From Candidatus Rifleibacteriota bacterium (lineage in GTDB: Bacteria > Muiribacteriota > Ozemobacteria > Ozemobacterales > Ozemobacteraceae): DNA of 64,000 bases. Below are positions 8,514 to 17,137 of the stretch, piece by piece (within the stretch, counting starts at the first letter, position 1; every line of letters starts with the position of its first letter). The notes under the pieces were generated by a model. It worked only from the letters and a program-made list of their open reading frames with translations, did no database searches and was not told the origin of the DNA. The stretch is taken from contig JADFZL010000001.1 in assembly GCA_015232575.1 (NCBI GenBank), positions 186,001 to 250,000 of the forward strand, given 5' to 3'. The translations under genes and the position numbers were made by a program.

Positions 8514-9859
8514 TCGGTCTTTCCGCCTTCAAGGGAAGTTTTTGTGTTTACAACATATACAGGAACTTTGACACGTGTTAAATTGCCAGATTCATCCTTT
8601 CCAGAAACAACAAAGGAATATTCGGGCTGATCAGAGTATTTTTCCCTCGGAAAATTTGGAACCCTGAAAAGATAAGCACTCTGATCCTTCGAAATTTTTT
8701 CTCCTGTCAGAGAATTTTCAATCCAGTATTCTGCTGAATCTCCCTTGTAGGTGCCATTATCAGTCATCTGAACAGCCGCCAGAAAGGGAACATTTCTTCT
8801 TACAAAAATTCCCTTAACATTTTCGGGGGTCACCTCTGCAAGTCTTGTTTGTTCAGTCTCATCCAATACACTCATTTTAACTGTAGCCGGGGAATCCATG
8901 ACCATTCTTCCGTCTTTATCAAACAACTGCCCTTTAACAACAACTGCAGAAGTTTTTACCTCAGGTCTGGCATTTTTGGGAAATTCGAATACTGCAAGCA
9001 GACTTGCGTTACTGAGGGCTCCTTTAAGCTCTGATGCAGGATCGAAAGTGCCACTAGCCTCCTGTATCTGCTTGGCCAACTCTTCCCTGAGTGCCTCGTC
9101 GTCTTCTTCCATCGAAGAGGAACCCGCTCCCTCCTGAAATACTGCCCAGAGGCTCGGAGAAGTGCAGTCATGTGAAATTACTGTCAAACTCTGGCTGGAA
9201 TTAACTCTCTGCGGTGGCACTGTTTGAGTACTACTTGCTCCATTGGCACTCGCATTTCCGCTGCCGTCTGGAGTGCTAGTATTTGCTGCACCATTTGCAC
9301 TCGCATTTCCGCTACCGCCCGGAGTGCTATTATTTGCTGCTCCGTTGGAATTTGCGCTTCCGTCCGAAGCGCTACCAGTATCTTCACAAGAGCCATCAGC
9401 CGATGACGTTGAGCTGGCAAGATCCTGTCCTCCACCATTAACCTGTCTTGACCCATTATTATGGATTCTATAGATGCCAGGATTTTCAAAATTATTGTCG
9501 TTAGTTGCACTATTATTGTTATCATTGCTGACCGTTTCAACTTCGCCGTCTGCATTTTCTCTATCTGTACTCCAGTTAATTGTTGGCGGTCCCGCAAAAG
9601 TTGATCCGGAAGCAGCGCCAACCCCAGCAGGGTCAGTCTCATAGAGGACAGTGTGCTCCTGAATGCTATACTTAGCATCTTCAAGGACATGTACAACTCC
9701 CTTGTCGGTGTTGCCACCTCTGAAACCCTCTGGAAGTGAATTGTTAACAGCCATATTCATAGGTGGATTCGAAATTGCTGTTCCGGCCTGTGCCAAAAGA
9801 AAAACCTCTGTAAAAAAGAAAAACAACAGCGGAAAAAAATATAACCTCTTCCTGATCAT
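8510..9859 (-). CDS. Secreted low-complexity repeat protein, first gene of pseudopilin operon
   Basis: A 449-residue protein starting with a signal peptide (MIRKRLYFFPLLFFFFTEVFLLAQA), preceded by GGAGG eight bases from the ATG. Residues about 95-225 form an Asn/Ser/Gly/Ala/Asp-rich linker containing a 17-residue tandem repeat (NGAANTSTPDGSGNASA). The C-terminal 200 residues are ordered and beta-rich, ending in an Ig-like region (RVKVPVYVVNTKTSL). No enzyme motif is seen. The composition suggests an extended, surface-exposed or secreted structural protein. It heads the five-gene minus-strand operon with the pseudopilins, so it may be a substrate or tip component of that machine. Confidence 0.7.
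   Translation of the reverse strand: MIRKRLYFFPLLFFFFTEVFLLAQAGTAISNPPMNMAVNNSLPEGFRGGNTDKGVVHVLEDAKYSIQEHTVLYETDPAGVGAASGSTFAGPPTINWSTDRENADGEVETVSNDNNNSATNDNNFENPGIYRIHNNGSRQVNGGGQDLASSTSSADGSCEDTGSASDGSANSNGAANNSTPGGSGNASANGAANTSTPDGSGNASANGASSTQTVPPQRVNSSQSLTVISHDCTSPSLWAVFQEGAGSSSMEEDDEALREELAKQIQEASGTFDPASELKGALSNASLLAVFEFPKNARPEVKTSAVVVKGQLFDKDGRMVMDSPATVKMSVLDETEQTRLAEVTPENVKGIFVRRNVPFLAAVQMTDNGTYKGDSAEYWIENSLTGEKISKDQSAYLFRVPNFPREKYSDQPEYSFVVSGKDESGNLTRVKVPVYVVNTKTSLEGGKTE
9241..9380. repeat. 51-base in-frame tandem repeat
   Basis: Units start at 9241, 9292 and 9343 (third partial and diverged). Each 51-base unit encodes 17 residues of the Asn/Ser/Gly linker in the secreted protein, keeping frame. 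Replication slippage here would change linker length without breaking the gene. Confidence 0.8.
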
Positions 9860-10305
9860 TGCGCATTCCTCCTTGTTATAGATTAAATTTCAAGCTTTAC
9901 TGTTTTTATAACAGTGTTTTATGTTGTCCAAAACGACTTTCCTCAAAACAATCTTCATGAACTGAATTTTTCTTATTTTGCCATAAAGACATATTTAATC
10001 TCATGCAATAATAGAAACGCAAATTCACTATTTTTTGTTCCATATTTTGATTACTAAAACTATACTATCAGAGGTTTATGCAAAATTAAAGAAATTTTCC
10101 CCCGTCATAATAACATACAAGCAACTAATATTGGCGGTTGAAAAATAATTCACCCATTCAGCCATTCGCTTTGCAAGGAAAATCCTTAAGAAGTCTCAAA
10201 GACAAACTCAACTTTGCATGGGAATTAGGCTGTTTTCCATATATGCTATGCATGCGAACTGCAATTAACGCCATTTTATCAATAGAAATTTTTTTGCATT
10301 TTTTC
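9860..10305. other. Intergenic region between divergent pseudopilin operon and tRNA
   Basis: No credible gene is seen here. It must hold the promoter of the minus-strand pseudopilin operon, but no minus-strand -35/-10 pair with normal spacing stood out. A plus-strand open frame running from 10138 across the tRNA is not coding. Confidence 0.5.
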
Positions 10306-10334
10306 TTGCATTCCTGTAGGATTTATGATAAAGT
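10306..10334 (+). promoter_or_regulatory. Candidate sigma70-type promoter of tRNA-Pro
   Basis: TTGCAT at 10306-10311 and TAAAGT at 10329-10334 are separated by exactly 17 bases, and the tRNA starts 20 bases after the -10. The same TTGCAT hexamer appears as -35 in candidate promoters upstream of ppdK. Confidence 0.4.
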
Positions 10335-10353
10335 ATCACCATTCCGTTTTGCC

Positions 10354-10427
10354 CGGGGCGTAGCGCAGTTGGCTAGCGTACTTGAATGGGGTTCAAGTGG
10401 TCGCCAGTTCGAGTCTGGCCGCCCCGA
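10354..10427 (+). tRNA. tRNA-Pro (anticodon GGG)
   Basis: A complete 74-base cloverleaf. The acceptor stem pairs CGGGGCG with CGCCCCG, with discriminator A at 10427. The D arm is GCGC/GCGT. The anticodon stem is CTTGA/TCAAG around loop ATGGGGT, giving anticodon GGG. The T arm is GCCAG-TTCGAGT-CTGGC. The 3' CCA is not encoded (the next bases are CTG) and must be added by tRNA nucleotidyltransferase. A strong terminator follows within five bases, so the gene is a single-tRNA transcript. Confidence 0.96.
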
Positions 10428-10431
10428 CTGG

Positions 10432-10462
10432 AAGCACGAATCATTTATGATTCGTGCTTTTT
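10432..10462 (+). terminator. Rho-independent terminator of tRNA-Pro
   Basis: A perfect 13-base inverted repeat (AAGCACGAATCAT at 10432-10444 and its complement at 10447-10459) with a tiny loop, running into a T tract at 10458-10462. It sits five bases after the tRNA 3' end. Confidence 0.9.
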
Positions 10463-10732
10463 ATTATACGATTTTTCTTCTTGCCAGCTTTTCTATTAAG
10501 AGTTATAATCTGCCTGTTTTCCCTTAAACAAGCAAATTTGTCGATGTAACAGATTTTCTGAAAAACATTTTTTAATCAGGATGTGAAATTCCACTGGCTT
10601 ATCGATTAATAGAGATGCATGCAAAGGGTAAAAACTCATTATAATGGCATTATTTTCTTAAATATAAATTTCATTAATACCAGATAGTGTCTTTGATATA
10701 GACACTTTCTGAACAGGAAAGGAAAATTTCTT

Positions 10733-11962
10733 ATGAAAAAAAACAGAAAGACAGCAATTGAGACTGATTGCATTCACGCTGGACAAGAGCCAGACAAGCT
10801 TTTTGGCGGAGTTAGTGTTCCGATTTACCAGTCTTCGACTTTTGCATTCGAAAATTCTGCCCAGGGCGCAGCACGTTTCAATGGCACTGATCTTGGCTAC
10901 AAATACACCAGACTTGGAAATCCAACAACCGCAGCACTTGAAGAAGCTGTTGCAAAACTGGAAAATGGTGAAAAAGCGTTGGCAACAGCATCAGGAATGG
11001 CTGCGATATCAACTCTTTTCATGACCTTTCTTGGTCAGGGCATTCATGTCGTTTCCACTGATTCCGTTTATGGACCGACCAGAACCGTTCTTGAAAGAGA
11101 ATTTTCAAGATTTGGAACAGAATCAACTTTTGTAGATACTTCCGATCTCAATGCTATTAAAAAAGCGATTAAGCCAAACACCAAAATGGTCTACATCGAA
11201 ACTCCTGGAAATCCAACACTTTCAATCTGTGATATCGCAGGAGCAGCAAAAATTGCACACGCAGCCGGAGCAATTCTGGTTGTCGATAACACATTCTGCA
11301 GCCCGGTTTTGCAAAAACCCCTTGATCTTGGCGCAGATATTGTATTACACAGCATGACAAAATTTCTGAATGGACACGGCGACGTTGTAGCTGGAATTAT
11401 TGTTATGCGCGATCATGCTTTATATACGCAGACAAAGAATGTTCTGGTACAAATGGGTGGAACAATGGATCCTCATCAGGCCTGGCTGGTTCTGCGCGGA
11501 TTGAAAACACTCCCGATGAGAATGAAAACCGCACAGGATAATTCGATCAGACTCGCTGCAGAATTGATTAAGCATCCGGAAGTTGCCTGGGTAAAATATC
11601 CTGGCCTGCCTTCGCATCCTCAGTATGATCTGGCAAGAAAGCAGATGAAAGGTCCTGGCGCGATGATTTCTTTTGAGCTTAAGGGCGGTATTGATGCAGG
11701 AAGAATTCTCATGGATTCTGTCAGCTTATGCACTCTGGCTGTTTCTCTGGGCGGAGTCGAAACACTTATTCAGCATCCGGCAAGCATGACCCACGCAAGC
11801 ATGGGCGCCGCAAGCAGAAAACTGGCCGGAATCTCAGACGGTCTGGTAAGACTTTCTGTAGGTTGCGAAGATTTCGAAGATATCAAAACCGATATTTTTG
11901 AAGCCCTGGAAAAAATTACATCGCAGAGCCCCGCACTGAAACAAGCTGTTCAGGCAGTGTAA
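10733..11962 (+). CDS. Cys/Met-metabolism PLP enzyme, methionine gamma-lyase-like
   Basis: A full-length 409-residue member of the cystathionine gamma-synthase/gamma-lyase/methionine gamma-lyase family, which uses pyridoxal phosphate to make or break C-gamma to sulfur (or O-acyl) bonds. PLP-binding Lys210 lies in HSMTKFLNGHGD, and the SVYGPT and YKYTRLGNPT motifs are conserved. Overall sequence (GHGDVVAG, TMDPHQAWLVLRGLKTLPMRM) is closest to methionine gamma-lyases, but the Cys typical of those enzymes next to the active-site Tyr is Pro here (YGPT). Cystathionine or homocysteine gamma-lyase activity is therefore possible. AGGAAAGGA precedes the ATG, TATAAT occurs at 10640-10645, and a strong terminator follows. 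It appears monocistronic. Confidence 0.88.
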   Translation: MKKNRKTAIETDCIHAGQEPDKLFGGVSVPIYQSSTFAFENSAQGAARFNGTDLGYKYTRLGNPTTAALEEAVAKLENGEKALATASGMAAISTLFMTFLGQGIHVVSTDSVYGPTRTVLEREFSRFGTESTFVDTSDLNAIKKAIKPNTKMVYIETPGNPTLSICDIAGAAKIAHAAGAILVVDNTFCSPVLQKPLDLGADIVLHSMTKFLNGHGDVVAGIIVMRDHALYTQTKNVLVQMGGTMDPHQAWLVLRGLKTLPMRMKTAQDNSIRLAAELIKHPEVAWVKYPGLPSHPQYDLARKQMKGPGAMISFELKGGIDAGRILMDSVSLCTLAVSLGGVETLIQHPASMTHASMGAASRKLAGISDGLVRLSVGCEDFEDIKTDIFEALEKITSQSPALKQAVQAV

Positions 11963-11980
11963 ATGCTTTTAAAATCGGAA

Positions 11981-12024
11981 TAAACCGCAGAAGTGACTAA
12001 AAGCCGCTTCTGCGGTTTATCTTT
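11981..12024 (+). terminator. Rho-independent terminator after methionine gamma-lyase-like gene
   Basis: A perfect 13-base inverted repeat: TAAACCGCAGAAG at 11981-11993 with its complement at 12007-12019, and a short T-rich tail. It lies 19 bases after the stop codon. The bases beyond it, up to the restriction island, hold nothing else recognisable. Confidence 0.85.
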
Positions 12025-12227
12025 GCCAATCATCATGGAGGTAACCTGGAAGCGTGAGCGAATCAGGTTCACCGACTTGTTGTCGTAATCCCTCGTTTGA
12101 AAACATCCACTTCGAAATAAATCCCAGCAATCGATCACACATCCAACCTTCTTGTACAAAACCAATTTAAACAATTAACCACTAATCCACTGCCGGGAAT
12201 CCATATCCCCGAAAAACCTTCCATCCA

Positions 12228-12365
12228 CTAATGGCGGGATGATTCGGGCGACCTCCTATCTATCGCTGGCAAAATATCTGACTGAGGAACCATCCCGACC
12301 CACAAAATGGAAAACTTCTCATCCAACCTCGCGATGTTCATTCCCTGCGTGCTATCTCCGATCAT
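12228..12365 (-). CDS. Small 45-residue ORF coupled to the DUF6557-like gene
   Basis: An ATG at 12363-12365 overlaps the stop of the upstream gene in a TGATG junction, and the frame stays open for 45 codons to TAG at 12228-12230 (MIGDSTQGMNIARLDEKFSI at the N-terminus). I recognise no family. The overlapping start-stop arrangement matches the other junctions of this operon, which is the main reason to list it. It could be a real small gene, the truncated 5' end of a longer lost gene at the island edge, or chance. Confidence 0.35.
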   Translation of the reverse strand: MIGDSTQGMNIARLDEKFSILWVGMVPQSDILPAIDRRSPESSRH

Positions 12366-13402
12366 CACTTCTTTCCCGTTTCCTTTTTCCTTCGATTCTT
12401 CAACCTTTTCAAAACGTCCTCCATGGGAATCAATTTTTCTTTTCGCTCTTCCTCTGTCATATTTTTTATCTCTTCAACTCTTCTCTTCAATTCGTTGATC
12501 TGTTCTTTAATCGAAGCTTGGTCAAATCCGGCAAAGGTCATTTCCCACAAGCAATGAACGATGATTTCAACTTCATAAAATCTTTCCGCAGAAGATTGGT
12601 CAATTCTCATTCCGAGCCATTCTTCCCAAGAGGTAAATTCAATAGCAAAAGATTCTTCCGGATCACTTTTTCCGCCATCGTTGAAATGCTTTGAATGAAT
12701 AGCTTTTTTCAAAGTACCGTTTTTCCAGGAAACATGAACGTAGCCTTCTTGGTTCCGTTCAGCCGGGACCTCCTCAACAACAATGCGCATTTTTGTTGCC
12801 TTCGGTTTGACGGTGCGTAATTCAGAAAAGACCTGTTTGTATCCTTCACGACTCTTTTTTTGATCCGGATACAGTTTCCGAAATGTTGGCCAGACATCCT
12901 CCCAAGAGTATTTCTGAATCAGCGATTTGAAGTTCAGACTCCTTTTCGAAGAGACATCTTTTCCCGAAGTCGGTCTGGAGTAAGGGGTTATTCCTTCTTC
13001 AATCCATGTTTTTTTTTTCACCCCATGATTGGGATCTTCAGCGGGCTTTACATACAAAACATTTGCCAGATTTCCAACCTCCTGTTTGAGCCTTTTCGCG
13101 AGACACAGACCATCCCAATGAAACGTTTTCCAATCGAAGTCGTGGTTACCCAGGGCGTTTCGTTCGAAAATATCGATCCACTTTCCAAAATCAACCTCAA
13201 GTCGCTTCGAGACATGAAATACGGTCATGCCGGTTTTTCGATTGGCGATGTTCAGACCGACATAATCCGTTTGATCCGATGCGTCTTTTAACCACGCATA
13301 CGAGCCAAACCCGAAATCCGCCATGATTGTTATCGTCTTTCGCGGGTTTTCCTTCATCCCACCTTCAACCTCAGCTTTCGCCTTTCTACTTCGTTTATTC
13401 AT
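12365..13402 (-). CDS. DUF6557-like protein with unknown N-terminal domain
   Basis: A 345-residue protein. About residues 160-340 match my memory of DUF6557: YSWEDVWPTFRKLYPDQKK, then AIEFTSWEEWLGMRID, then HCLWEMTFAGFD followed by a charged coiled-coil-like tail (ELKRRVEEIKNMTEEERKEK). The first 155 residues (ITIMADFGFGSYAWLKDASD and LANVLYVKPAEDPNHG) are unrecognised, and the N-terminal 20 are basic. DUF6557 has no assigned function. The gene is downstream of the HNH/ATPase pair in the restriction island on the same strand, 119 bases after the HNH gene, so a role in defence is inferred from context only. Confidence 0.65.
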   Translation of the reverse strand: MNKRSRKAKAEVEGGMKENPRKTITIMADFGFGSYAWLKDASDQTDYVGLNIANRKTGMTVFHVSKRLEVDFGKWIDIFERNALGNHDFDWKTFHWDGLCLAKRLKQEVGNLANVLYVKPAEDPNHGVKKKTWIEEGITPYSRPTSGKDVSSKRSLNFKSLIQKYSWEDVWPTFRKLYPDQKKSREGYKQVFSELRTVKPKATKMRIVVEEVPAERNQEGYVHVSWKNGTLKKAIHSKHFNDGGKSDPEESFAIEFTSWEEWLGMRIDQSSAERFYEVEIIVHCLWEMTFAGFDQASIKEQINELKRRVEEIKNMTEEERKEKLIPMEDVLKRLKNRRKKETGKK

Positions 13403-13521
13403 TTGTCTTCACCTTCATTCGAGGAAACGATGCCACATAGTCAAAGAAAGCGAAAATCTGGGGCCTTCTTTGAAATAGAAAGAATACAAAAATTTGCAAA
13501 AGGCCGTTTGAGATCTTTCCA

Positions 13522-14625
13522 TTAAGGGACCATTTGGTGGAATGCATCGCTACGGAACAACCCGGCGCTTTGGCAGCCTTCGAGAAAAGGTTTTTTGAGG
13601 AAATTACATTCGGCAAGCGGTCTCTTCTGTGCTTGCCTGGAAAGTGTGGTCATAAACTGATCGGGGGTTATCCCGTCATTGATACATTCATCCAGAACCT
13701 GTTCAATCCAGTATTTACCTTCGGCTTCTTTACAGCATAGAGCTTTGTAACGAGTTTCAAGATTGAAAACATCAAACCATGTATCAATTTCGTCCCGAAG
13801 AGCCGAAGGTCCGGTTCGAATGTGGATTTCCTCGGGTTTCAACTGATTCCAGTTTTTGGTCTGGACCTCGACTTTTATCTCAATCCTGGGTTGATTGCTC
13901 TGATACGAGTAAAATGATTTTCTTCGGGTTCCATTCCCGGCATACAAAGGGTCTTTTACCCCTTTGTTTTTGGAATTGCATTTTTCGCACATAGGGGCCA
14001 GATTCTTGAAATTGATGGAATTGAAGGGGTATTGGCTTTTCGGCAGGTAATGATCGTAGGCCTCGCGTGAAGGATCATACTGACTATCCAGCGAAAAAAT
14101 CCCGCAATAGGGGCATTTCCCTTTCTTGTTGGCTGTGACAAAGCAATCGTAGTGATCTTCGATTTTTCCGACTCTGTCGGAAATAACCTTGAGGGACAAA
14201 AAATCACCGGAATACAGGTTCCCAAAAAAAGCTTTCAACTTTTTCGACAGGTCGGGAAAGCTGGTTGTCAATTGGTCATACGAAACCGGCGTAAGAGCCA
14301 GCACATTTTCGCACAGGTGCTGGATATCATTATTGGCGGAGTACCAATTTTGAAAGGTCTGAATATCGGACGCAGAGAGGTTTTTGAATTCATTGAAAAT
14401 CACATTGAGGCCGATCAGAAAAAATTCTGCCGACTTCACGGTTTTTCCCGCCAGATCCTGGTTCACGAAATATTCAACAATCTCATGAACTTCCGAGCTG
14501 CCGGAGAATAGTGAAAGATCATAGGTTTTCCCGGGAGCCTGGCACCAAACTTCCGTAAAGATGAAGTTGATGTATCCCTGCATTTTGTCCATGGAATGGG
14601 GAACGTAGGTGTAGGAATACAGCAT
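13522..14625 (-). CDS. HNH endonuclease, partner of the restriction-associated ATPase (PtuB-like)
   Basis: A 367-residue protein with an HNH nuclease core in the middle: zinc-binding CPYC (Cys171, Cys174), catalytic-type DH (Asp191-His192 in YDHYLPKSQYP), conserved Asn in INFKNLAP, and a second CEKCN pair (Cys213, Cys216). This layout is that of the PtuB nuclease of Septu defence systems and of retron/ATPase-linked HNH proteins. The ATG overlaps the TAA of the upstream ATPase by one base, so the two are translated together, as in Septu. The N-terminal 160 residues are helical and unrecognised. No lesion is visible. It probably cuts DNA or RNA when released or activated by the ATPase. Confidence 0.82.
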   Translation of the reverse strand: MLYSYTYVPHSMDKMQGYINFIFTEVWCQAPGKTYDLSLFSGSSEVHEIVEYFVNQDLAGKTVKSAEFFLIGLNVIFNEFKNLSASDIQTFQNWYSANNDIQHLCENVLALTPVSYDQLTTSFPDLSKKLKAFFGNLYSGDFLSLKVISDRVGKIEDHYDCFVTANKKGKCPYCGIFSLDSQYDPSREAYDHYLPKSQYPFNSINFKNLAPMCEKCNSKNKGVKDPLYAGNGTRRKSFYSYQSNQPRIEIKVEVQTKNWNQLKPEEIHIRTGPSALRDEIDTWFDVFNLETRYKALCCKEAEGKYWIEQVLDECINDGITPDQFMTTLSRQAQKRPLAECNFLKKPFLEGCQSAGLFRSDAFHQMVP

Positions 14626-16391
14626 TATTTGTTTTCCCCGCGATCAAGGATCGTTTTAATGAAGAAGATTTTTTCGACGGAATCCCCCAAAAGGCGATCG
14701 GCTTCACAAAGGATATCTTCCTTATCTTCGCCTTTATCGAGGCGGGTTTGCAAATCTTGCAGAATATGTTGGGCTACTCCCCCGATGGTCTCTCTTTTAT
14801 CGAAGCTTTTCATCGTGATCTTGTTGATGGAAGCGCCCAGAGTATTGTATTCAGGGCGGGTCACCTCCACTTTTCCTCCGGGGGTTTTATTGAAGACCAG
14901 CACGAATTCTGGTTTGCTGTCGGAAATGAGGAAGGGGGAATGTGTTGAAATGAAGATCTCCTGCCGTTTTTCCGGGTCGGCAGTTTTGAAGCAGTCACGT
15001 AGACGGGAAATGAATTTCGAGCGCCAATCGGGGTTAAAGTGGGTTTCGGGTTCATCTAGAAGAAATAGGCTGTTGGAATTTCGAAACAGCAGACAGAGCC
15101 CCAGCGAATGCAGGAATTGATGTTCGCCGTCAGACAATGATTTCAAATAGACGGATCCGGAGACTCCTTTTTTCTGCAAAACCAGATCCTTGAACCGAAT
15201 AACCCGTTCATCAGAGGGAAGGGTTGGAATTGTTTCCCTCACGTATAAACTTGAAGATTGGTACAAGTCTTTTTTCTGGGCTTCGCTGACGGAGTAAAGG
15301 TTCAATGTCAGCAAAATCTGAAGGCCCTGGAAAAGTTTGAGGGATGTCTCAAAGTAAAACTTAAACGCTTCTTTCGTGGCGTCTGAAAAAAAGAAGTCCA
15401 TGATGGTGGAATCAGTCTCTGTATCGTAAAAATGGCAGGTGGTACATTTCAGGAGCTTATCGAGAATTCCCTCGCCGGTTCTCTGGATTCCATTTTCGGA
15501 AAAGGATTCCGGTTTTGGAGGAATCGAAAGATTGTGAGTAAGCTTTACCCGGGAAGCCTTTTTCAGGAATATTCCAGATTCTTCCTCAACCAATGATTGA
15601 GGAAATGCTTTCGCCATCCCCGGTGGATTCAAGGTTTGATAATGCTGAACAATGATCCTGAATCCTTCAAGGCCCTCAATTCCAACCTCCTCGCGAAAGG
15701 GTATCAGCGTTTTTTCATCTTCAAAAAGGAAGTTGCACAAAAGAATGGCCTGGTTCAATTCATTGTCCAGGAAGGACAGGCGCCCTTCTGGTGCATCCCC
15801 GTATTGGTCGGCATTTTTGAGTTTTTCCAGATACTCGTCAAAATGGATGAAACGCATTTTGAAAAAGGGAAGACTCAGCGTTTCATTTTCGCCGGAAGAA
15901 TATCCCAAAATGAATTCCGGCAACAATTGTTTGACCTCAAGATTTGAAAGTTCAGGATTCCCCTCTTCGGAAAACAATTCCCGATTCCTCCAGGCAATAG
16001 CCGAGGCTTTTTCAGGGACTTTGTTGATAAAAATATGACCCAGTTCGTTTGAACCAAAATCATTCATTTCCTTGGGAACAGGAATCAAATATTCCAATTC
16101 AAAAGCGTCTGGGATGGCTATTTCAGCTCGAAAACCCACCGGGTTTTCCACTTCATTTAACTCAAAAGAACTGGGACGGAAATTTAAAAACTGACATTCT
16201 ATGTGATAGAAAATGGCCGCAAGCAGTTCAAGAAGGTTGGATTTCCCGCTGCCGTTAGGGCCAGCCAGCACGAATGGGTTGAAACCATCGGGTATTCTAT
16301 TTCCCGGCCTGGGTGAAAAAACGATCTCGAAACCCTGATTCAGGCAGCGAAAGCCTTTTTCATCGTTGATTTTCAGACGAAGAAGTTTCAT
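14625..16391 (-). CDS. Restriction-system-associated AAA/ABC-type ATPase (PtuA-like)
   Basis: A 588-residue ATPase of the RecF/SMC-related OLD/PtuA type. The Walker A GPNGSGKS is at residues 44-51. An ABC-signature-like LKSLSDGEHQ precedes a Walker B FLLDEPETHF near residue 445, and ISTHSP is the switch His loop. The long middle insertion is unrecognised. Proteins of this kind are often annotated as restriction system-associated ATPases and sit beside hsdS. The ATG overlaps the hsdS stop by four bases, and the HNH gene starts at its own stop. It is therefore likely the sensor/motor half of a Septu-like pair nested in the type I operon. All motifs are intact. Confidence 0.85.
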   Translation of the reverse strand: MKLLRLKINDEKGFRCLNQGFEIVFSPRPGNRIPDGFNPFVLAGPNGSGKSNLLELLAAIFYHIECQFLNFRPSSFELNEVENPVGFRAEIAIPDAFELEYLIPVPKEMNDFGSNELGHIFINKVPEKASAIAWRNRELFSEEGNPELSNLEVKQLLPEFILGYSSGENETLSLPFFKMRFIHFDEYLEKLKNADQYGDAPEGRLSFLDNELNQAILLCNFLFEDEKTLIPFREEVGIEGLEGFRIIVQHYQTLNPPGMAKAFPQSLVEEESGIFLKKASRVKLTHNLSIPPKPESFSENGIQRTGEGILDKLLKCTTCHFYDTETDSTIMDFFFSDATKEAFKFYFETSLKLFQGLQILLTLNLYSVSEAQKKDLYQSSSLYVRETIPTLPSDERVIRFKDLVLQKKGVSGSVYLKSLSDGEHQFLHSLGLCLLFRNSNSLFLLDEPETHFNPDWRSKFISRLRDCFKTADPEKRQEIFISTHSPFLISDSKPEFVLVFNKTPGGKVEVTRPEYNTLGASINKITMKSFDKRETIGGVAQHILQDLQTRLDKGEDKEDILCEADRLLGDSVEKIFFIKTILDRGENK

Positions 16392-17137
16392 TTTTTCAGG
16401 TTCAGAATCATTTCTTTTTTTTTCTCATCGAAGTTTTGTGAAAGAGTTTTCTTTTTCAGCAGAGAAAAGATGATCTCCTTGACCTTTTCATAATCGACCA
16501 TTTCAGCCGTTTCATCCTTTTGCAACCTGGCAAAAAGATCATCAAAACTCAGGGGTTTCGATGTAGACTTTTTCAAAGCCGCCAAAATGGCCGCCTCGGA
16601 AAAATCGGCTTTAACGGTTTCTTTCTCGACGGCTTCCGGTGCTTCGACAGGGCTTTCGGGCTGGGTCATTTCATTTTCCTCCAACGGCACATTGCTGACG
16701 TCAAGTTCCCCTTTAAAAGCTCGCTGACTCAGGCTTCCAAAAAGGGACTCAAGTTCTCCCAAGTTTTGCTGGTAGCGGATTTTAATGTTTTCAATCTTTT
16801 CCACAAGACTTCGAAATTTCTTTTGAATTTCAAGCGGGGGAACGGGGATTTTAATTTCTTTCAATTTTTCCCCCGTCAAATGAGCGATAGTTGCCTTACT
16901 GGAAACACTTTTAAATCCATGCATTAGGGCAAAGAAAAAGAAAAGATATTCAAGGAATTCCACGTTGAGTTTTTCGGGATCCACTCGAATTCGGTGAAGG
17001 GCTTTTTGGAAATAACAATCGGTAAGCTGGTTTTTCCAAATTGCACATCTACCGATTTCTCCGCCTTCGCAAACAAGTAAATCTCCATTTTTCAAGGAGA
17101 ATATTTCTCGTTCCTTTTCATTAAAATCCATTTCCAA
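16388..17137 (-). pseudogene. hsdS: HsdS C-terminal fragment (frameshifted specificity subunit)
   Basis: This 249-residue frame encodes the second half of a type I specificity subunit. It opens in the classic LLEMDFNEKEREIFSLKNGDLLVCEGGEIGR region of target-recognition domain 2, followed by the KIPVPPLEIQKKF motif, the central helical spacer and SQRAFKGEL. An 85-residue charged tail with a winged-helix-like end follows. The open frame only begins at a TTG inside a conserved motif, so it is the downstream part of a frameshifted gene, not a true start. The upstream part is at 17121-17840. Its stop overlaps the ATPase start by four bases. Confidence 0.8.

Noticed and set aside
9184..9717. 177-codon minus-strand frame over the Asn/Ser/Gly repeats
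   Set aside because: It overlaps the secreted protein in another frame and exists because of the low-complexity repeat; no independent start signal.
10138..10527. 129-codon plus frame running through the tRNA
   Set aside because: It crosses the tRNA and its terminator, so it is not coding.
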